Shown one piece after another: positions 12,891 through 24,074 of a stretch of 64,000 nt of DNA. Both the position numbers and the translations under genes were made by a program. The stretch lies in the NCBI GenBank assembly GCA_028023455.1, contig JAQFVV010006208.1, positions 3,826,963-3,890,962 on the forward strand, given 5' to 3'. How positions within the stretch are numbered: the first letter of the stretch is position 1; each line of letters begins with the position of its first letter. This DNA is from Epiperipatus broadwayi. Its lineage: Eukaryota; Onychophora; Udeonychophora; Euonychophora; Peripatidae. Below the pieces are notes generated by a model, which saw nothing but the letters and a program-made list of their open reading frames with translations, was not told the DNA's origin and did not search any database.

Positions 12891-13619
12891 AAAATTAGAA
12901 TTAATATATATAATTATAACTGAAACAAATCTGATAGTTTAAGTTACTTTACAAAGCTGTATAATCAAAAAATAAATAAATAAAGCAGATATATAGTAAT
13001 AAAATTTTATTATTTAAAATATGTAGGATTTTAGTTGGCATTGAAATTATTTTATCTTTTTAAATGAAGTTTTGAAACCATTTTATTGTAAATTAATGTT
13101 TCTAGGAAAAATTACAGCTTTAGCACATAAAAATAAATAACTAGTTGTTTTTTTTTAAACAAAACATTTTAAAATTTGATTAGGTGGTAGAAAGTATAAA
13201 AATACAAAAGCATTTGGGTTCGAAAAGATAGATGGCCACTCTATCTTTTCCAAAGACTTTATCATGTGTTTGAAGTGTTAGTATTCAGTCATTTATAGTT
13301 TAAAAAAATCTGCAAAGCGCATGTGCGACAGTTTAATGCTGTTTAAATATTACAATTTATAAACATCGCGCTATATAAAATAATTGATTTAAAAATACTT
13401 CAAGTAAAATAAAGTTTTATCTGTTTGCACAACAATAAAGATCTTTTAAAAGAGAAATGAAATGGCTTTGTTATTTCTATAATAATTTGTTTTACTTTTT
13501 AAAATAATTATTTCCAGTAGAATATTTGTCCAATGTAGGACTGCTAAAATATTAAAAGACATTTTTGAAAATATGAATTTTTCTACAGTACAGGCTTTTT
13601 CATACCTGCACTTCTATAT
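12891..13619. other. spacer with fragment of the 5.7-kb foldback
   Basis: Mostly featureless AT-rich DNA. The segment 13310-13385 (AAAGCGCATGTGC to GCGCTATATAAAATAAT) resembles the right arm of the foldback at 6026-6125. A GATAGATGGCC...CTATCTTTTC hairpin lies near 13225-13252. Confidence 0.4.
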
Positions 13620-13835
13620 GTAATATATAGGGGGTTTGAACTCAGACTTTCACACGACCCTCAACTATCAATGCTATATCATAGCGCTGATACACTCGAT
13701 CACACACATGTTGAAAATATAAATAATCACCAATATGCGTATTTCGTGCTAAACCAGCACTCATTAGTTGGTCCAGATTATGATCTCCACACATATATAC
13801 ATTCAAAGCTCAGTTTATAAATTATTAAAGTTTAG
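13620..13835 (-). mobile_element. R1 copy, 3'-truncated
   Basis: R1 in minus ribozyme sense, from the GTTTGAACTCAGACTTTCA end to the GTGCTCAGTTTA-like end. The hammerhead is listed separately. Confidence 0.7.
13729..13772 (-). ncRNA. hammerhead-like motif in R1, one core change
   Basis: Read on the minus strand: ACCAA; CTAATGA in place of CTGATGA; GTGCT-GGTTT-AGCAC hairpin; GAAA intact; TACGCAT; cleavage triplet ATA; TTGGT. Stem I and stem II are perfect. The single G-to-A change in the core (G5) should abolish cleavage. Together with the 7965 copy, whose core differs elsewhere, it implies an ancestor with a perfect hammerhead. Confidence 0.6.
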
Positions 13836-14156
13836 GAATTTGTGGAAGTAACTTTAAATATATTTAAATTATTATTTGTTACGCCTTAAAATGCAATTAT
13901 GGCAAATAAAATTGTGCATTTTTTTACCCCCTTGGAGGCTGATTGACTTTTAAAAATTATTGCAATTAGACATAAGGCCAAAAAGAGAAAAATAACTTAG
14001 ATTTGTTTAATTCTATGAATAACGTTACTACGCTAATACAAAAAAAAAGATTACATTCTATTAGACAAATAAATGTTTCAATAAGACTTGTAAATTATCT
14101 CCTATGTATATTTATAGTAAACCTAATAAAGTTAATTTAAAACTAAGTATTTTCTG

Positions 14157-14508
14157 AGCATTGCTTTTGTCGCGGGGGTCTTATCGTAGACCCGAGGGTC
14201 TTAATCGTAGCACTTCAGCTTGTCAGTCCACCTGGTGTTAATAGTTTGCATTGAACGTACGCAACAAGAAGAAAATAAAATTTAAAGAGGTTTGGTTGAT
14301 CGCTAATAACAGCCATGTGATAAACAAAAAAAGACTTTGATATAGCCTTGTCTGGAAGTGAAATGCATATCAACCACTAAATTACATATTCACATATTAA
14401 ACAGCTGATACCAAGATCATGTTTTCATCAATATTAACACTAGTTGGACTGACAAGGCTGAAGTACTATGTTTATGACACCCTCCCCCAAGTCAAAAGCA
14501 ATGCTTAG
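14157..14508. repeat. foldback element, ~80-bp arms
   Basis: The left arm begins AGCATTGCTTTTG and the right arm ends CAAAAGCAATGCT; they match imperfectly inward through CTTCAGCTTGTCAGTCCA and TGGACTGACAAGGCTGAAG. The left arm is unusually CpG-rich for this region. About 190 bp of interior is unrecognised. Likely a non-autonomous inverted-repeat DNA element. Confidence 0.75.
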
Positions 14509-14935
14509 CTAATTACTTATTTAATTGTCTAACAGATAATCTTTTCTTATATTAAGTAACATTATTTATCGAATTACATATTTAAAGAAAAGATAGAAAA
14601 TTATAGAGTCAGATTTGTTTAATCCAACATGGCTATTGTCTTGCTGAAGGTTTTGATTCTAGTAAGACTTATGTTGAAAGGAATACATTTTCGTTTAAAC
14701 AATTGTAGAATTAAAAATTAAATATAACTTGAAGTGAATGGATGCTTAACTGAAGAATAGATACTCCAATCTTACTATTTGTGGTTTTATATTTCCTCTC
14801 TAACAGCTGATGGTTTGATTAAAATTAATTCTTGGGGAGTATTGCACTTGTCAAGTACTATAGTTCTTACAATTTTCTATTTTAATTATATTGTCTAGTT
14901 TAACAGCTTTTTAATTAAAATATATAATCATTTAT
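14509..14935. other. spacer, nothing recognised
   Basis: AT-rich sequence with no recognisable gene or repeat. Confidence 0.5.
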
Positions 14936-15060
14936 TTAGACAGAGGCTAAACTCTCCATACAGGCACCACACAGTGCAAACCAGAGTAATCAATGGATGC
15001 AAGAAGGTTTAGCCTGTGTACGCATAAAGAATGATGATCATGTGATGTTTAGTCATTTAT
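14936..15060 (-). mobile_element. R2 terminal fragment
   Basis: Contains the R2 end blocks AAACTCTCCATACA, CCAGAGTAATCAATGG and GATCATGTGATGTTTAGT. The hammerhead segment is missing. Outer pieces are inverted relative to each other, as in the more complete R2 foldbacks at 37.4 and 41.0 kb. Confidence 0.6.
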
Positions 15061-15409
15061 TTAGAAATAAAATTAATTTTATTTAAAATTGCCAATACAA
15101 TTGTATATCAAAATGTATACAGATGCATAGATACATTGTTGCAAGATGAGAGTACTGAAAAGTATTCTTTAATTCTGGTAGCTTTCTTTCTTCTTTTTGT
15201 ATAATGAATATTATTTTTTACCCTATTGTTGCAGTCAGAATGTTTAGATGGAATCATTTGCTGATATCCCACTTACTTGGCCAACTTCACCCTCTCTCTG
15301 CAATGGACTTTAATTGTCTGAAATCTCTTGTGAAATATTTTTTATAATCTTTCTCTACCACCATCCATCTTTTGATCAAAAATCGTTCTCCATAGCTCGA
15401 AAATGAATC
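15061..15409. other. spacer, nothing recognised
   Basis: No recognisable gene or repeat. Confidence 0.5.
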
Positions 15410-15985
15410 CACCTATTTGCATAGTGTTATATTATCTTTATATCTTCTCTTTCAACTTTCTTTGCATCTTTCATCATATATATTAAACTAATTTTATATA
15501 TAATTACTCCTTTATTTTCCTTACAGTTTTGACTGTCCTGCAATCTTCCTCATGGCTCTTATTAACCTTCACCTTTCTCTTTTACAGTCATAACTCTCCT
15601 TTGTGTACTTTTGTTCTTCTTAGAAGTTTTATTATCCTTTTATCTTCTTTTTTAACTTTCTTTGCATCTTTCTTCATATATTCATATATATTAAACTGTT
15701 AAATTTCCCTCATATACACCTTAATGCAAATTTTATACATAATTACTCCTTTATTTTCCTTACAGTTTCAATTGTCCTGCAGTCTTCATCAGAGCTTTTT
15801 TTAACCTTCACCATTTTTTTTACAATTGTAGAATTGTAGTATTGTGAAGGTTAAAAAGAGCTCTGATGAAGACTATAAGACATCAAAACTGTAAGGAAAA
15901 TAAAGGAGTAATTATATATAAGATTTGAATTAAGGTATATATGAGGAGAATATTACTGTTTAACATATATAATTCAAAATTACTT
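15410..15985. repeat. foldback with hammerhead-like motif and internal duplication
   Basis: Arms at about 15688-15816 and 15845-15975 are inverted copies, sharing ACTCCTTTATTTTCCTTACAGTTT. A third, diverged copy of the left arm lies at about 15495-15610. On the minus strand the arm has CTGATGAAGACTGCAGGAC then TTGAAACTGTA, a CTGATGA...GAAAC pattern with GTA at the would-be cleavage site. Stem I pairs only two bases, so a working ribozyme is doubtful. Confidence 0.65.
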
Positions 15986-16329
15986 GTGGCTTCAAAGAAG
16001 ATCAGATTGTTTTTCAAGTTATAGCTTTTAATATTTTTTATTTTTTTAGAAATTAAAAAGTTTATAATTTGATTGAATTTCTTTTTATCATAGCTTGATA
16101 AAATTGAAGTTTTTGACAATCAATTTGCACTATAAATTAATATTTTCACATGAGTTAAATGCCTTTAAGCATATATCTTTGGCAGTTACATTTTTTTATA
16201 TTACCACTGCAATATAAGACTGGTATATTCACTTAAACTACCTTCTTCCTTTCAATTTAATAAATGATAAACATTTTGCTAAATTATCTTGGAGAGCATT
16301 ATACAACTTGTAATGTTTGTACAATATTA
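15986..16329. other. spacer, nothing recognised
   Basis: AT-rich. The short minus-strand frame at 15883-16119 overlaps the foldback arm and has no recognisable motif. Confidence 0.45.
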
Positions 16330-16740
16330 AATATGACAATTATTTCCATTTTCAGCCTTAAATATTTCCCTAAAACACCACAATATTAAATATCACATGA
16401 TCACCAATCTTTAGGCTTATACATTCTGTTTTTCACAGAGGAAAACTCTCCATACAGTAGCACCACTCAATGAAAACCAGAGTAATCAATGGATGCACAA
16501 TTATTTCCATTTTCAAAATATTCCCAAAAACACAATATTAAATATGACAATTATTTCCAGTTTCAGCCTTAAATATTTTCCCAAAACGCCGCAATATTAA
16601 ATATCACATGACCACCATTCTTTAAGCTTACACAATCTGATTTTCACAAGCAAAACTCCATATAGTAGCGCCACTCAGTGCCAACCAGAGTAACCAATGG
16701 ATGCACAAATATTTCCATTTTCAGCCTTAAATATTTCCAA
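16330..16740 (-). repeat. tandem array of R2 ends, ~170-bp unit
   Basis: About 2.3 direct copies of a unit running from ACAATTATTTCCATTTTCAG through ATCACATGATCACCA to CCAGAGTAATCAATGGATG. The unit includes the R2 terminal segment but lacks the hammerhead core. It may represent tandem insertion or amplification of a truncated R2. Confidence 0.65.
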
Positions 16741-17329
16741 AAGCAGCTATATAATCCTCTTTTTAATTTTTTTTTAGGAAGTAAAAATGCTCTATATAAT
16801 TATGTAAATGAGCAACCGAAATTATTCAGTATTGTAATTTGTTTTTCACAGTTATATTTCATTCAATGTTTTGTGGTTGTGATACCATAATATAAAACCC
16901 TCTTTTTTAAGTCACTTTCATAATTCAAGTCTGTGCATACATTTGTAGTATTTAATATCCAAATTTCTATCAGTTTGTGAATTGATTCATTATTAACACA
17001 ACATTTCTTCAATAGAATGGAAATAGAGTCATTCTAATATTTTTTAACTTGTTACTGCTTTTGAACTCATTTTCCCAGTCAAGTCATGAATTTATGCCAA
17101 TTTTATGCTGTTGTAGAGTTCTACAAACTTGTATACTATTCTAAACCTTTCTGAATCTTTGCATATGTTAAGAAATTTGTCCTACATATATATTTGTCTC
17201 ACTCTATATCTTATGAGTAAAAAGAGCTATTGCATCCATTCCATGTCTTTGTTGGAATACTCTCATAAAATTATTAATCCAGTTTGGTAAATAAATATTT
17301 AAGTCCTTCAGAAAATATTTTTAATATCA
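16741..17329. other. spacer, nothing recognised
   Basis: The short open frame at 16678-16890 starts inside the R2 array and has no known domain. Confidence 0.45.
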
Positions 17330-17545
17330 TCTATGTTCTTTATTGCTTTTTACAATGTTCTCTTACAACCCACTGACAGTTTCGATTGCCCTAGCAATCT
17401 TCTTCAGAACTTTTACTTCTGAAGAAGATTCCTGGGGCAATCGAAACTTCTAGTTTTGAAGAAGATTGTTGGGGCAATTGAAACTGTCAGTGGGTTGTAA
17501 GAGAACATTGTAAAAAGCAATAAAGAACATAGATGATATTAATAT
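17330..17545. repeat. family B foldback
   Basis: Inverted arms run from ATCATCTATGTTCTTTATTG to its complement CAATAAAGAACATAGATGAT, with CCCACTGACAGTTTCGATTG inside. Copies occur at 24.7, 35.3, 36.1 (diverged) and 43.9 kb. Each arm's inner end contains CTGAAGAAGATT(G)C-loop-GCAATCGAAACTGTC. That resembles a hammerhead core but has one extra A before stem II and only 2-3 bp of stem I. The centre here has an additional partial arm. Confidence 0.8.
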
Positions 17546-17994
17546 TATATGGATTTGGCAATGCAATAAAAAAGATAAAGTTATAATACTTCATAAAGAA
17601 AATCTTTTTACTAATATTTTTTAACATGTCAGGAAACTCCTGAATAACTACATCGATTTTTCCAATTAATGGTTATGTTCATGTCAAGCAATGCACGTAT
17701 ACATACCCTTCAGCAATTTGTTTGCACCTCAGACTTATGAATAAATGCTACAACATTAATGCATATGCTAATCATGGAGTCTTACTTAAAGCGTACTAAG
17801 AAGATTCAACTGTTCTCACCAACTTTTTAATAAGTCAGGTATTATCTGTCTAGTAAGCTGGAGTAAAACCAGAAATTTTCCACTGATGATTTATCTTCAA
17901 AATCATGGGCCCCTTTTTCATGATTCAGTAAGTATTTTGAAAGGTCAACGTGATTAATTCACACATATGAATTTGCAACCTTCAACAAACAAAT
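17546..17994. other. spacer, nothing recognised
   Basis: Somewhat less AT-rich than average; the minus strand looks like decayed coding DNA, but I cannot assign it to a family. Confidence 0.3.
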
Positions 17995-18165
17995 GCTCTC
18001 AGATCCAAGGCTCCTCACTGATGAGAGCCACAAGCTAGAAACTAGTCGGGGGGATATTGGATGAATAGGTACTAGATAGGAATTTTATGCACAAACCTTC
18101 TTGCATTCATTGATTACTCTGGATTGCACTGAATGGCACTACATATTGGAGAGTTTAGTTTCTGT
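17995..18165 (+). mobile_element. R2 copy with hammerhead motif
   Basis: Ribozyme-sense R2 from CTCTCAGATCCAAGGCT through the hammerhead to TTATGCACAAACCTTC and the ACTGAATGGCACTAC end, then truncated. The open frame at 18101-18301 is not considered coding. Confidence 0.7.
18011..18055 (+). ncRNA. hammerhead motif in R2
   Basis: CTCCTCA (18011-18017); core CTGATGA (18018-18024); weak stem II in GAGCCACAAGCTA with GC/GC pairs and an outer G-A mismatch; GAAA (18038-18041); stem III inside ACTAGT; cleavage triplet GTC; then GGGGGGAT. The first stem I position is mismatched, but the following positions can pair with one wobble. The core itself is intact. Confidence 0.6.
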
Positions 18166-18169
18166 GTAT

Positions 18170-20760
18170 CATTTATTTTTCCATAGTTCTTTGAAATCCT
18201 ACCAGTACTTTACTCTTCATTTTTTCGAGTACTACCACCAACTATTTTTTTTCCACTTCATCATCTTTTCATTAACTTATATTTGTTGCTTCAGTTCATG
18301 ATAAGTTCCCACATAGATTTGTCTGCATTATCAAGGATAATATTATTTTTTGCAGTTTCCTCTTGGATGAACTTTGACCTAAAATCATCTCCCATAAAAG
18401 TTTTCCATTCTTGGTGATGATGATTTAAAATTTCCACTAATGCACTTCATTTGCTATTGAATTCTAACTTAACTGGTGTGGGATTTCTATGAGATAATGA
18501 TAATTACCATGATTCTTTTTATTACTACTTCTGGTGCATCTTAATATTTATGTTATTTCTAGAGTACTTGTAGACCTATTCTTTCCCTTTTTTACCTAAA
18601 TTGATGAGATTGACTTTTTCTTTTTTATGTTCATGGCCTTCATATCTCTAGTTTTTTTTGACAAAAAAAGAATTTTGGTATCTGAATCTGTCTTCCTTTT
18701 ATCCTGTGCCTTCAGGCAACTGTTTATTTGTATCTTTGTTCAATCGTTTCTCTGCCACTGACCATATGTATTTGTTTTATTTGGCTAGAGAAATTTCATC
18801 TCACTATTCTTAATATTTGTCTTTCTGACAGTGAATTTGCTAATTTTAGAGTTTGTCTACCTGTTTTTAGGAAATGACATCCTACAATTTTCCAGCATGC
18901 AATTTTCTAACGAAACTTGGTATTTAGTATCCTCTTGATAATATTTAGGTCAAATAACAATTTAGAATTTCCTGAACATTTGTGATGATGGTGAGTTAGT
19001 TGTATTTATATATTGGCACTATTTCCATCATCTAATATAAGTTTTGAATGTATTTAGAAAAATTTAACTTTATTTAAATATTCCAAATACATTCAACTGT
19101 TAGTAATAGCACACAGATTAGTATATGCACAATGTTTTGAGAGGTATTATTCTCCCCTCTTCTTCAGGTGTTGCTGGCCTGACCAGTGACAGTACAAACC
19201 CAGACCCTTAGATTCTTGAGTATTGAATTTTAAGGAGAGGTATTATTCTCCCCTCTTCTTCAGGTGTTGCTAGCCTGACCAATTATAGTACTAGCATGGG
19301 AATACTCTTAGATTCTTGAGTATTGAGTTTTAATGTAATGCTCTAACCAATACTCAAAAATCTAAGGGCCCAGGTTCAATTCCCATTCTAGTACTATCAC
19401 TGGTCAGGCCAGCAACACCTGAAGAAGATGGGAGAATAATACTTCTCGAAACATTGTGCATTTATTAATCTGTGTGCTATTACTAACAGTTGAATGTATT
19501 TGAAATATTTAAATAAAGTTAAGTTTTTCAAAAGACATTTAATATTCATATTAGATGATGGAAATAGTTCAGTATATAAATACCACAATTTAGAATAGCT
19601 TTTTTACATTGCTGGAAATTGACTGGTTTATTAGATAATTGAGTCCCATAATGTCTAGGCTTAAAGCCATGAATTAAATTAAAGTATCTGCCTAAGATAT
19701 TAAGATATTTTATGAAAGAAATTTGAACTGTTCGCAAAAGTTCTTATTTTTAAAAGCTGTTTTAAAATGCTAGGCATACAGTTCTAAGTGTTATGGTCTG
19801 AACTTTACATGCTCCCTGCATATTATTTATTTCCATCATAGAATATGTTTCAAGTGGACTTCTCATATGTTTGTTCTTTATTGATTGGCCTCAAAACTTT
19901 TTTATTCTTATTTTTTCTTAAGCTTTTTCCACATTTGATATGCTGTTGCTTGCCTTGTAATTACCACATTAATGTCAACTTAAAAATTTCGTATCTGTTT
20001 TTTTCTTTCTCTCTTTTTTAATTGTATCTTTTTAATGCATTGCACGATGCCATTCATTTCCTCTTTCACTTTGCTAACAGTCTCCTGATTTTGTTTTTGA
20101 TATTTTTGACAGTTTTGTGAATCTATAGTTTAAGATTTCTCATATTTTCTTCTTGTTCTTTTTGTTTAATCTCTTGAGTTATTTATTCAATTTTCTGAGT
20201 TAACCATCTTAACTTTTCTATACTTCTTATCTTTACCACATTTTTAGTAATTTTTTGGCAATTCTTTTTTTACTTTGTTTTGACTATTATAGAGTTTTAT
20301 AGACACTTTCACCATTTGGTACTGGCTATCTGTCATTTATTTGGACATATTATTCATATGGTTATCTACTTTGTTTTGATTGAGTCTCATTTTTATTTCT
20401 TTAATCATATTCATCATCATCTTAGCAAATTGTTTATTATCCTTTGTTCATGGATGTTTTGGCTTCTCTTCAAACTGTTTCTTTTGATATTATTATTCAT
20501 TATTGTCATTGATTTGGGGACTTTTATCTCTTCTGTCATTTATATTTCTTCAGTTTCCATTTTCCTGACTTGCTTCTTTGTGCATAGTTTTCATATGTCT
20601 TGTAACTTGTTTTTATTTTTTTGTATTTTTATCATTAACATTGCATTCACACACATCCCACCCATCATCTTCACTATGTAGTCCTCTTTATACACCTTGG
20701 GTCACTTGCTTTTTTCAACCTAGTATTTATTTCCAATTTTATTCCAATTTCATTTTATTT
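18170..20760 (-). other. long T-rich strand, possibly decayed minus-strand coding DNA
   Basis: For about 2.5 kb this strand is strongly T-rich and the minus strand is purine-rich (AAA, GAA, AAC and ATG triplets common). Translated on the minus strand it gives K/E/N/Q-rich pieces broken by many stops, like an eroded coiled-coil or retroelement ORF. I recognise no domain. A family C foldback (about 18990-19600) interrupts it. The plus-strand frames at 20280-20796 are made of Phe/Leu/Ile/Ser from T-richness and are probably not genes. Confidence 0.3.
18990..19600. repeat. family C foldback with tRNA-like remnants
   Basis: Arms at about 18990-19190 and 19395-19600 are inverted, sharing TTTCCATCATCTAATAT, ATACATTCAACTGTTAGTAAT and CAGGTGTTGCTGGCCTGACC. 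The interior holds CAGGTTCAATTCCCAT (B-box-like) and GCTCTAACCA, remnants of a tRNA. The motif CTGAAGAAG...CTCGAAACATTGTGC occurs in the arms. A related copy lies at 31.5-32.1 kb. Confidence 0.75.
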
Positions 20761-21204
20761 ACTTTTGTTGCTATTACGTTTGTATGCGTATGTTAAAATA
20801 CATTGGTACTTACGGATAATTAACGTACTGTGTTCACGTGATCTGCGGACACATTTTAGCGATTACATGTGTCTGCAGATCACTTGGAGATATTATCTTA
20901 AAAATCACAAGATTAGACTGATATGCCTTCAGGGTAATATGTCATCGGTTGAATTATCCATAATTCAACCGATGATGTTTTTGACTTACCGATTTCCCTT
21001 CTGGTAGACATTGACGTTTTTTGCATGACAATGTTGTCATGGTAACCAAGTGACTGGCGTGATTAATCCATCAGAAAGGCAATTTTTTTTTCACCCGCGA
21101 GATTTAAAATTCGTAGAGAGGTTTGGGAAATTTTTTGATTTTTCTGTCTATTGCGATTTTGCTATCCACGGCATCACAGTTACTTTTTTGAGCTGTTAAT
21201 TCGG

Positions 21205-21330
21205 GTAAAGTGTTTTATTTATCTGTTTATTTTAAATTTACAAATATTTTTTGCTAATATTTCTACAATTCTCAAACTTACATTGAATTACGTTTAATGT
21301 GTAAATAATTTATTCCTGTAAACGTTTTTG
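21205..21330 (+). repeat. ~110-bp direct repeat, left copy
   Basis: Contains TATTTCTACAATTCTCAAAC and TTACGTTTAATGTGTAAATA. The same unit resumes immediately right of the Merlin element at 22960 and recurs to 23600, suggesting that Merlin inserted into an existing tandem array. Confidence 0.75.
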
Positions 21331-21332
21331 GT

Positions 21333-22959
21333 AATCCTGACTTTTAGCATCCGATAACTGCGCTCTCTATTTTTAAAAAACTTAACTGTATCCAAATTGA
21401 TATAAGTGTATGTAACTATATGTAAGTATAAATGGTAATAAAAAAATTAAAAAAAAGGAAAAAAAAACTTACATTTAGGATACGCGTGTGTCGAACTACG
21501 TCATTCTCACTATGTAATTGCAAAGTATATCTAACTATAAATGTATTTTTTACACAAAGATTAATAAATAAAATGTATGTAAGAAAACTGACTTCTTTAG
21601 GCTGTATTTAGTCTCACCCAAAAATTCCCTGCTGTAAAAATTATGAACTACTGTACTTTGTTCACGTGTCATTTTTGACACGTGTAAAATTCTGAACTAC
21701 TTTCGCTTTACCGCGTGGAATTTTGTCTTGATAAAAAATGGCAGGTAGAGTCCCTATCACAACCATAGTGCCTCCAAATGAGATCATGGATGTGGCAGAT
21801 GTTCTGTCAGAAACATGGAACACTCGTCATCTGATAGAACAATTTCCAACTGCGGAATTGACCATCAAGTGGCTGGCCAGGAGGCATCTGATAAAGAACA
21901 GCATGCTATGTCTTCGTTGCACTATTGAATGTTCGCTGGTAAAATATTCAGCCAGCATAGATGGTGTTAGATGGCAATGCAGAATGTGTGACCAGCGTAC
22001 AGCAGTAAGAAGTGGCTCATTTTTTTTCTGCAGCCATCTGGCTTTTTACTGGGCATATAATTCGCCTATTCACATGATCGTTTGCGAGATGGAGGTGAGC
22101 GAACGAGTGATCATAGACTGGTGTAATTTTTGCCGGGAAGAATGTGCTACATATTTGCACAGAAATCCACCACTTCTTGGCGAATTTGATGCCAACGGAG
22201 AACCACAGATAGTTGAAATAGACGAGTCATATTTCTTCCACCGAAAATACAACAGAGATGCATTCAGAGAAGGCTGTTGAGTGTTTGGTGGGATAGAAAA
22301 AGGCTCGAAAAAATGTTTCCTATCTGAAATAGCAGACCGATCAGCTGACACTTTAGAAGCACCGATCCAGCAACACGTTTTGCCTGGAACCCATATTATC
22401 AGTGATGGCTGGCATGCATACAATAATATTAGCGGTCTTTCGAATGGTGTCTATATCCACTCTGTCATCGTGCATCAACAGAACTTTGTTGACCCGGATG
22501 ACAAGGTTATACACACAAATAATGTTGAAAATCTGTGGATGAGAGCAAAGTGTAAGCTCAAATACCAATTTGGGACAAGCAGACCTTTGTTCTCATCCTA
22601 CCTGGAGGAATTTTCTTTCAGAAATCTGCACGAACGTGACGACATTTTCATGCATTTCCTCGTTTGTGTAGGTTCAAACTACTCCTAAAAATGTAAGTTC
22701 ATTTTTTGGTTATTTATTCTTCTTTATGTAAAAACATTTACAGTTAATATACGTCATTTATTTACAGTTCTATATACAGCAAAGACCGCTATAAGTGAAA
22801 AATACGCATGTAAATGTAAGAGGTTTTTTTTTTCCTTTTTTTAAATTTTTTTATTACCATTTATACTTACATATAGTTAGATACACTTATATCAATTTGG
22901 ATACACTTAAGTTTTTTAAAAATAGAGGGCGCAGTTATCGGATGCTAAAAGTCAGGATT
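21333..22959 (+). mobile_element. Merlin-family DNA transposon
   Basis: About 1.63 kb with ~147-bp imperfect terminal inverted repeats: 21333-21477 begins AATCCTGACTTTTAGCATCC and 22811-22959 ends GGATGCTAAAAGTCAGGATT. Size and TIRs suit Merlin elements. It carries one transposase frame. I could not define an 8-9 bp target duplication with certainty because the flanks are repeats. Confidence 0.8.
21738..22688 (+). pseudogene. Merlin (IS1016/ISXO2-like) transposase with one nonsense codon
   Basis: A 316-codon frame beginning at the ATG of MAGRVPITT, the first Met after the left TIR. It reads as a DDE transposase of the ISXO2/IS1595-like fold that defines eukaryotic Merlin elements, which cut and paste DNA. 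Visible features: a zinc-ribbon-like CLRC (about 58-61) and CRMC (81-84); first acidic residue in VEIDESYF (D162); second in ISDGWHAY (D222); third in HTNNVENLW (E263). The only break is TGA at codon 181 (22278-22280), immediately before VFGG, where the family normally has Trp, so a TGG-to-TGA change is the likely cause. With all catalytic residues and the rest of the frame intact, inactivation looks recent. A C-terminal YLEEFSFRN-like segment ends the protein. The 22070-22423 minus-strand frame is a shadow. Confidence 0.9.
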
Positions 22960-23620
22960 TTAAATTTACAAAATTTTTTTGTTAATATTTCTACAATTCT
23001 GAAACTTATATTGAATTACGTTTAATGTGTAAATAATTTATTCCGGTAAACTGTTTTTTATTTATCTGCTTATTTTAAATTTACAAAAAAATTTTGTTAA
23101 TATTTCTACAATTCTGAAACTTACATTGAATTACATTTTATGTGTAAATAATTTTCAATAATTTTTTTAAACAAAATTTGGGATATACAGTACGTTTTTA
23201 AACTTACCGAATGCATGTGATAACACATTTTTCCAAGGATGCCATTAATACCAGATTCGCATTAATTCGGGTAAAGGGTTTTATTTGTTTATTTTAAATT
23301 TACAAAAACTTTTTGTTAATACTTCTACAATTCTCAAATTATTTTTCGTAAATTCATCGGCAATTATAAAAACTTTTTATTAATATTTCTACAATTCTCA
23401 AATTATTTTTCGTAAATTCATCGGCAATTATAAAAATTACAGCTATGAGAGTAATACAGAGTGATGCCATTAACACCAGATTTGCATTAAATTGTGTCTT
23501 TTTTATTTAGCTGTTTATTTAAAATTTACAAAAATTTTTTGTTAATATTTCTACAATTCTCAAATTTACATTGAATTACGTTTTAATTTAATTTTTAATT
23601 TCTGAATTACAGCTATGAGA
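22960..23620 (+). repeat. direct repeats right of the Merlin element
   Basis: Three to four diverged copies of the ~110-bp unit with TATTTCTACAATTCT, interspersed with CGTAAATTCATCGGCAATTA (twice) and ATTAATTCGGGTAAAG-like joins that match 21198. The small frame at 22795-23025 lies over these repeats and is not a gene. Confidence 0.75.
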
Positions 23621-24074
23621 GTAATACAAGGTATAGGTGTATGCCAAGCCTTCGGCTTGTCAAAAACACAAAGGGCACCCCCCACCAACTCCAGCGCTAC
23701 GCACTGTTTTTTATAATTGAGCATAATATAGGGTGGTTTTATAAATTATAATATAGTTTTTTCTAAATTATTTTGATGCATGCATGTACATTTTTATTTA
23801 TTTTTTACTATTTGCCTGACCTGTATCAGATTTTTTAAATTTTTGAATAGTTTTTATCACGTGACCTGGATAATTCAACCGATGATGTATTACCCTGAAG
23901 GCATATCAGTCTAATCTTGCGATTTTTAACGTACCGTGTTCACATGATCTGCAGACACATTTTAGCGATTACATGTGTCCGCAGATCACTTGGAGATGTT
24001 ATCTTAAAAATCGCAAGATTAGACTGATATGCCTTCAGGGTAATACGTCATTGGTTGAATTATCCGTAAGTACC

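Larger units (their letters stand above)
20804..24074. mobile_element. composite DNA transposon with outer inverted ends
   Basis: The outer ends GGTACTTACGGATAATT (20804-20820) and AATTATCCGTAAGTACC (24058-24074) are exact inverted repeats. Just inside both lie related ~150-bp blocks with TGCCTTCAGGGTAATA, GGTTGAATTATCC and a GATCTGC(G/A)GACAC...GTGTC(T/C)GCAGATC palindrome. TACATT occurs beside both ends. The interior contains a Merlin element and a set of ~110-bp direct repeats. Either a Merlin inserted into an older element, or this is one large element with subterminal repeats. Confidence 0.7.

Noticed and set aside
17400-17490. functional hammerhead in family B
   Set aside because: One extra A lies between the CTGAAGA core and stem II and stem I is only two to three pairs; reported as a related motif only.
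19150-19480. hammerhead ribozyme in family C arms
   Set aside because: The pattern CTGAAGA...GAAAC is there, but the would-be cleavage position is G (GTG) and stem I does not pair, so it fails the NUH rule.
20280-20796. 133- and 72-codon hydrophobic frames
   Set aside because: Composition is explained by the T-rich strand; there is no start context, motif or splice structure, and the region looks eroded.
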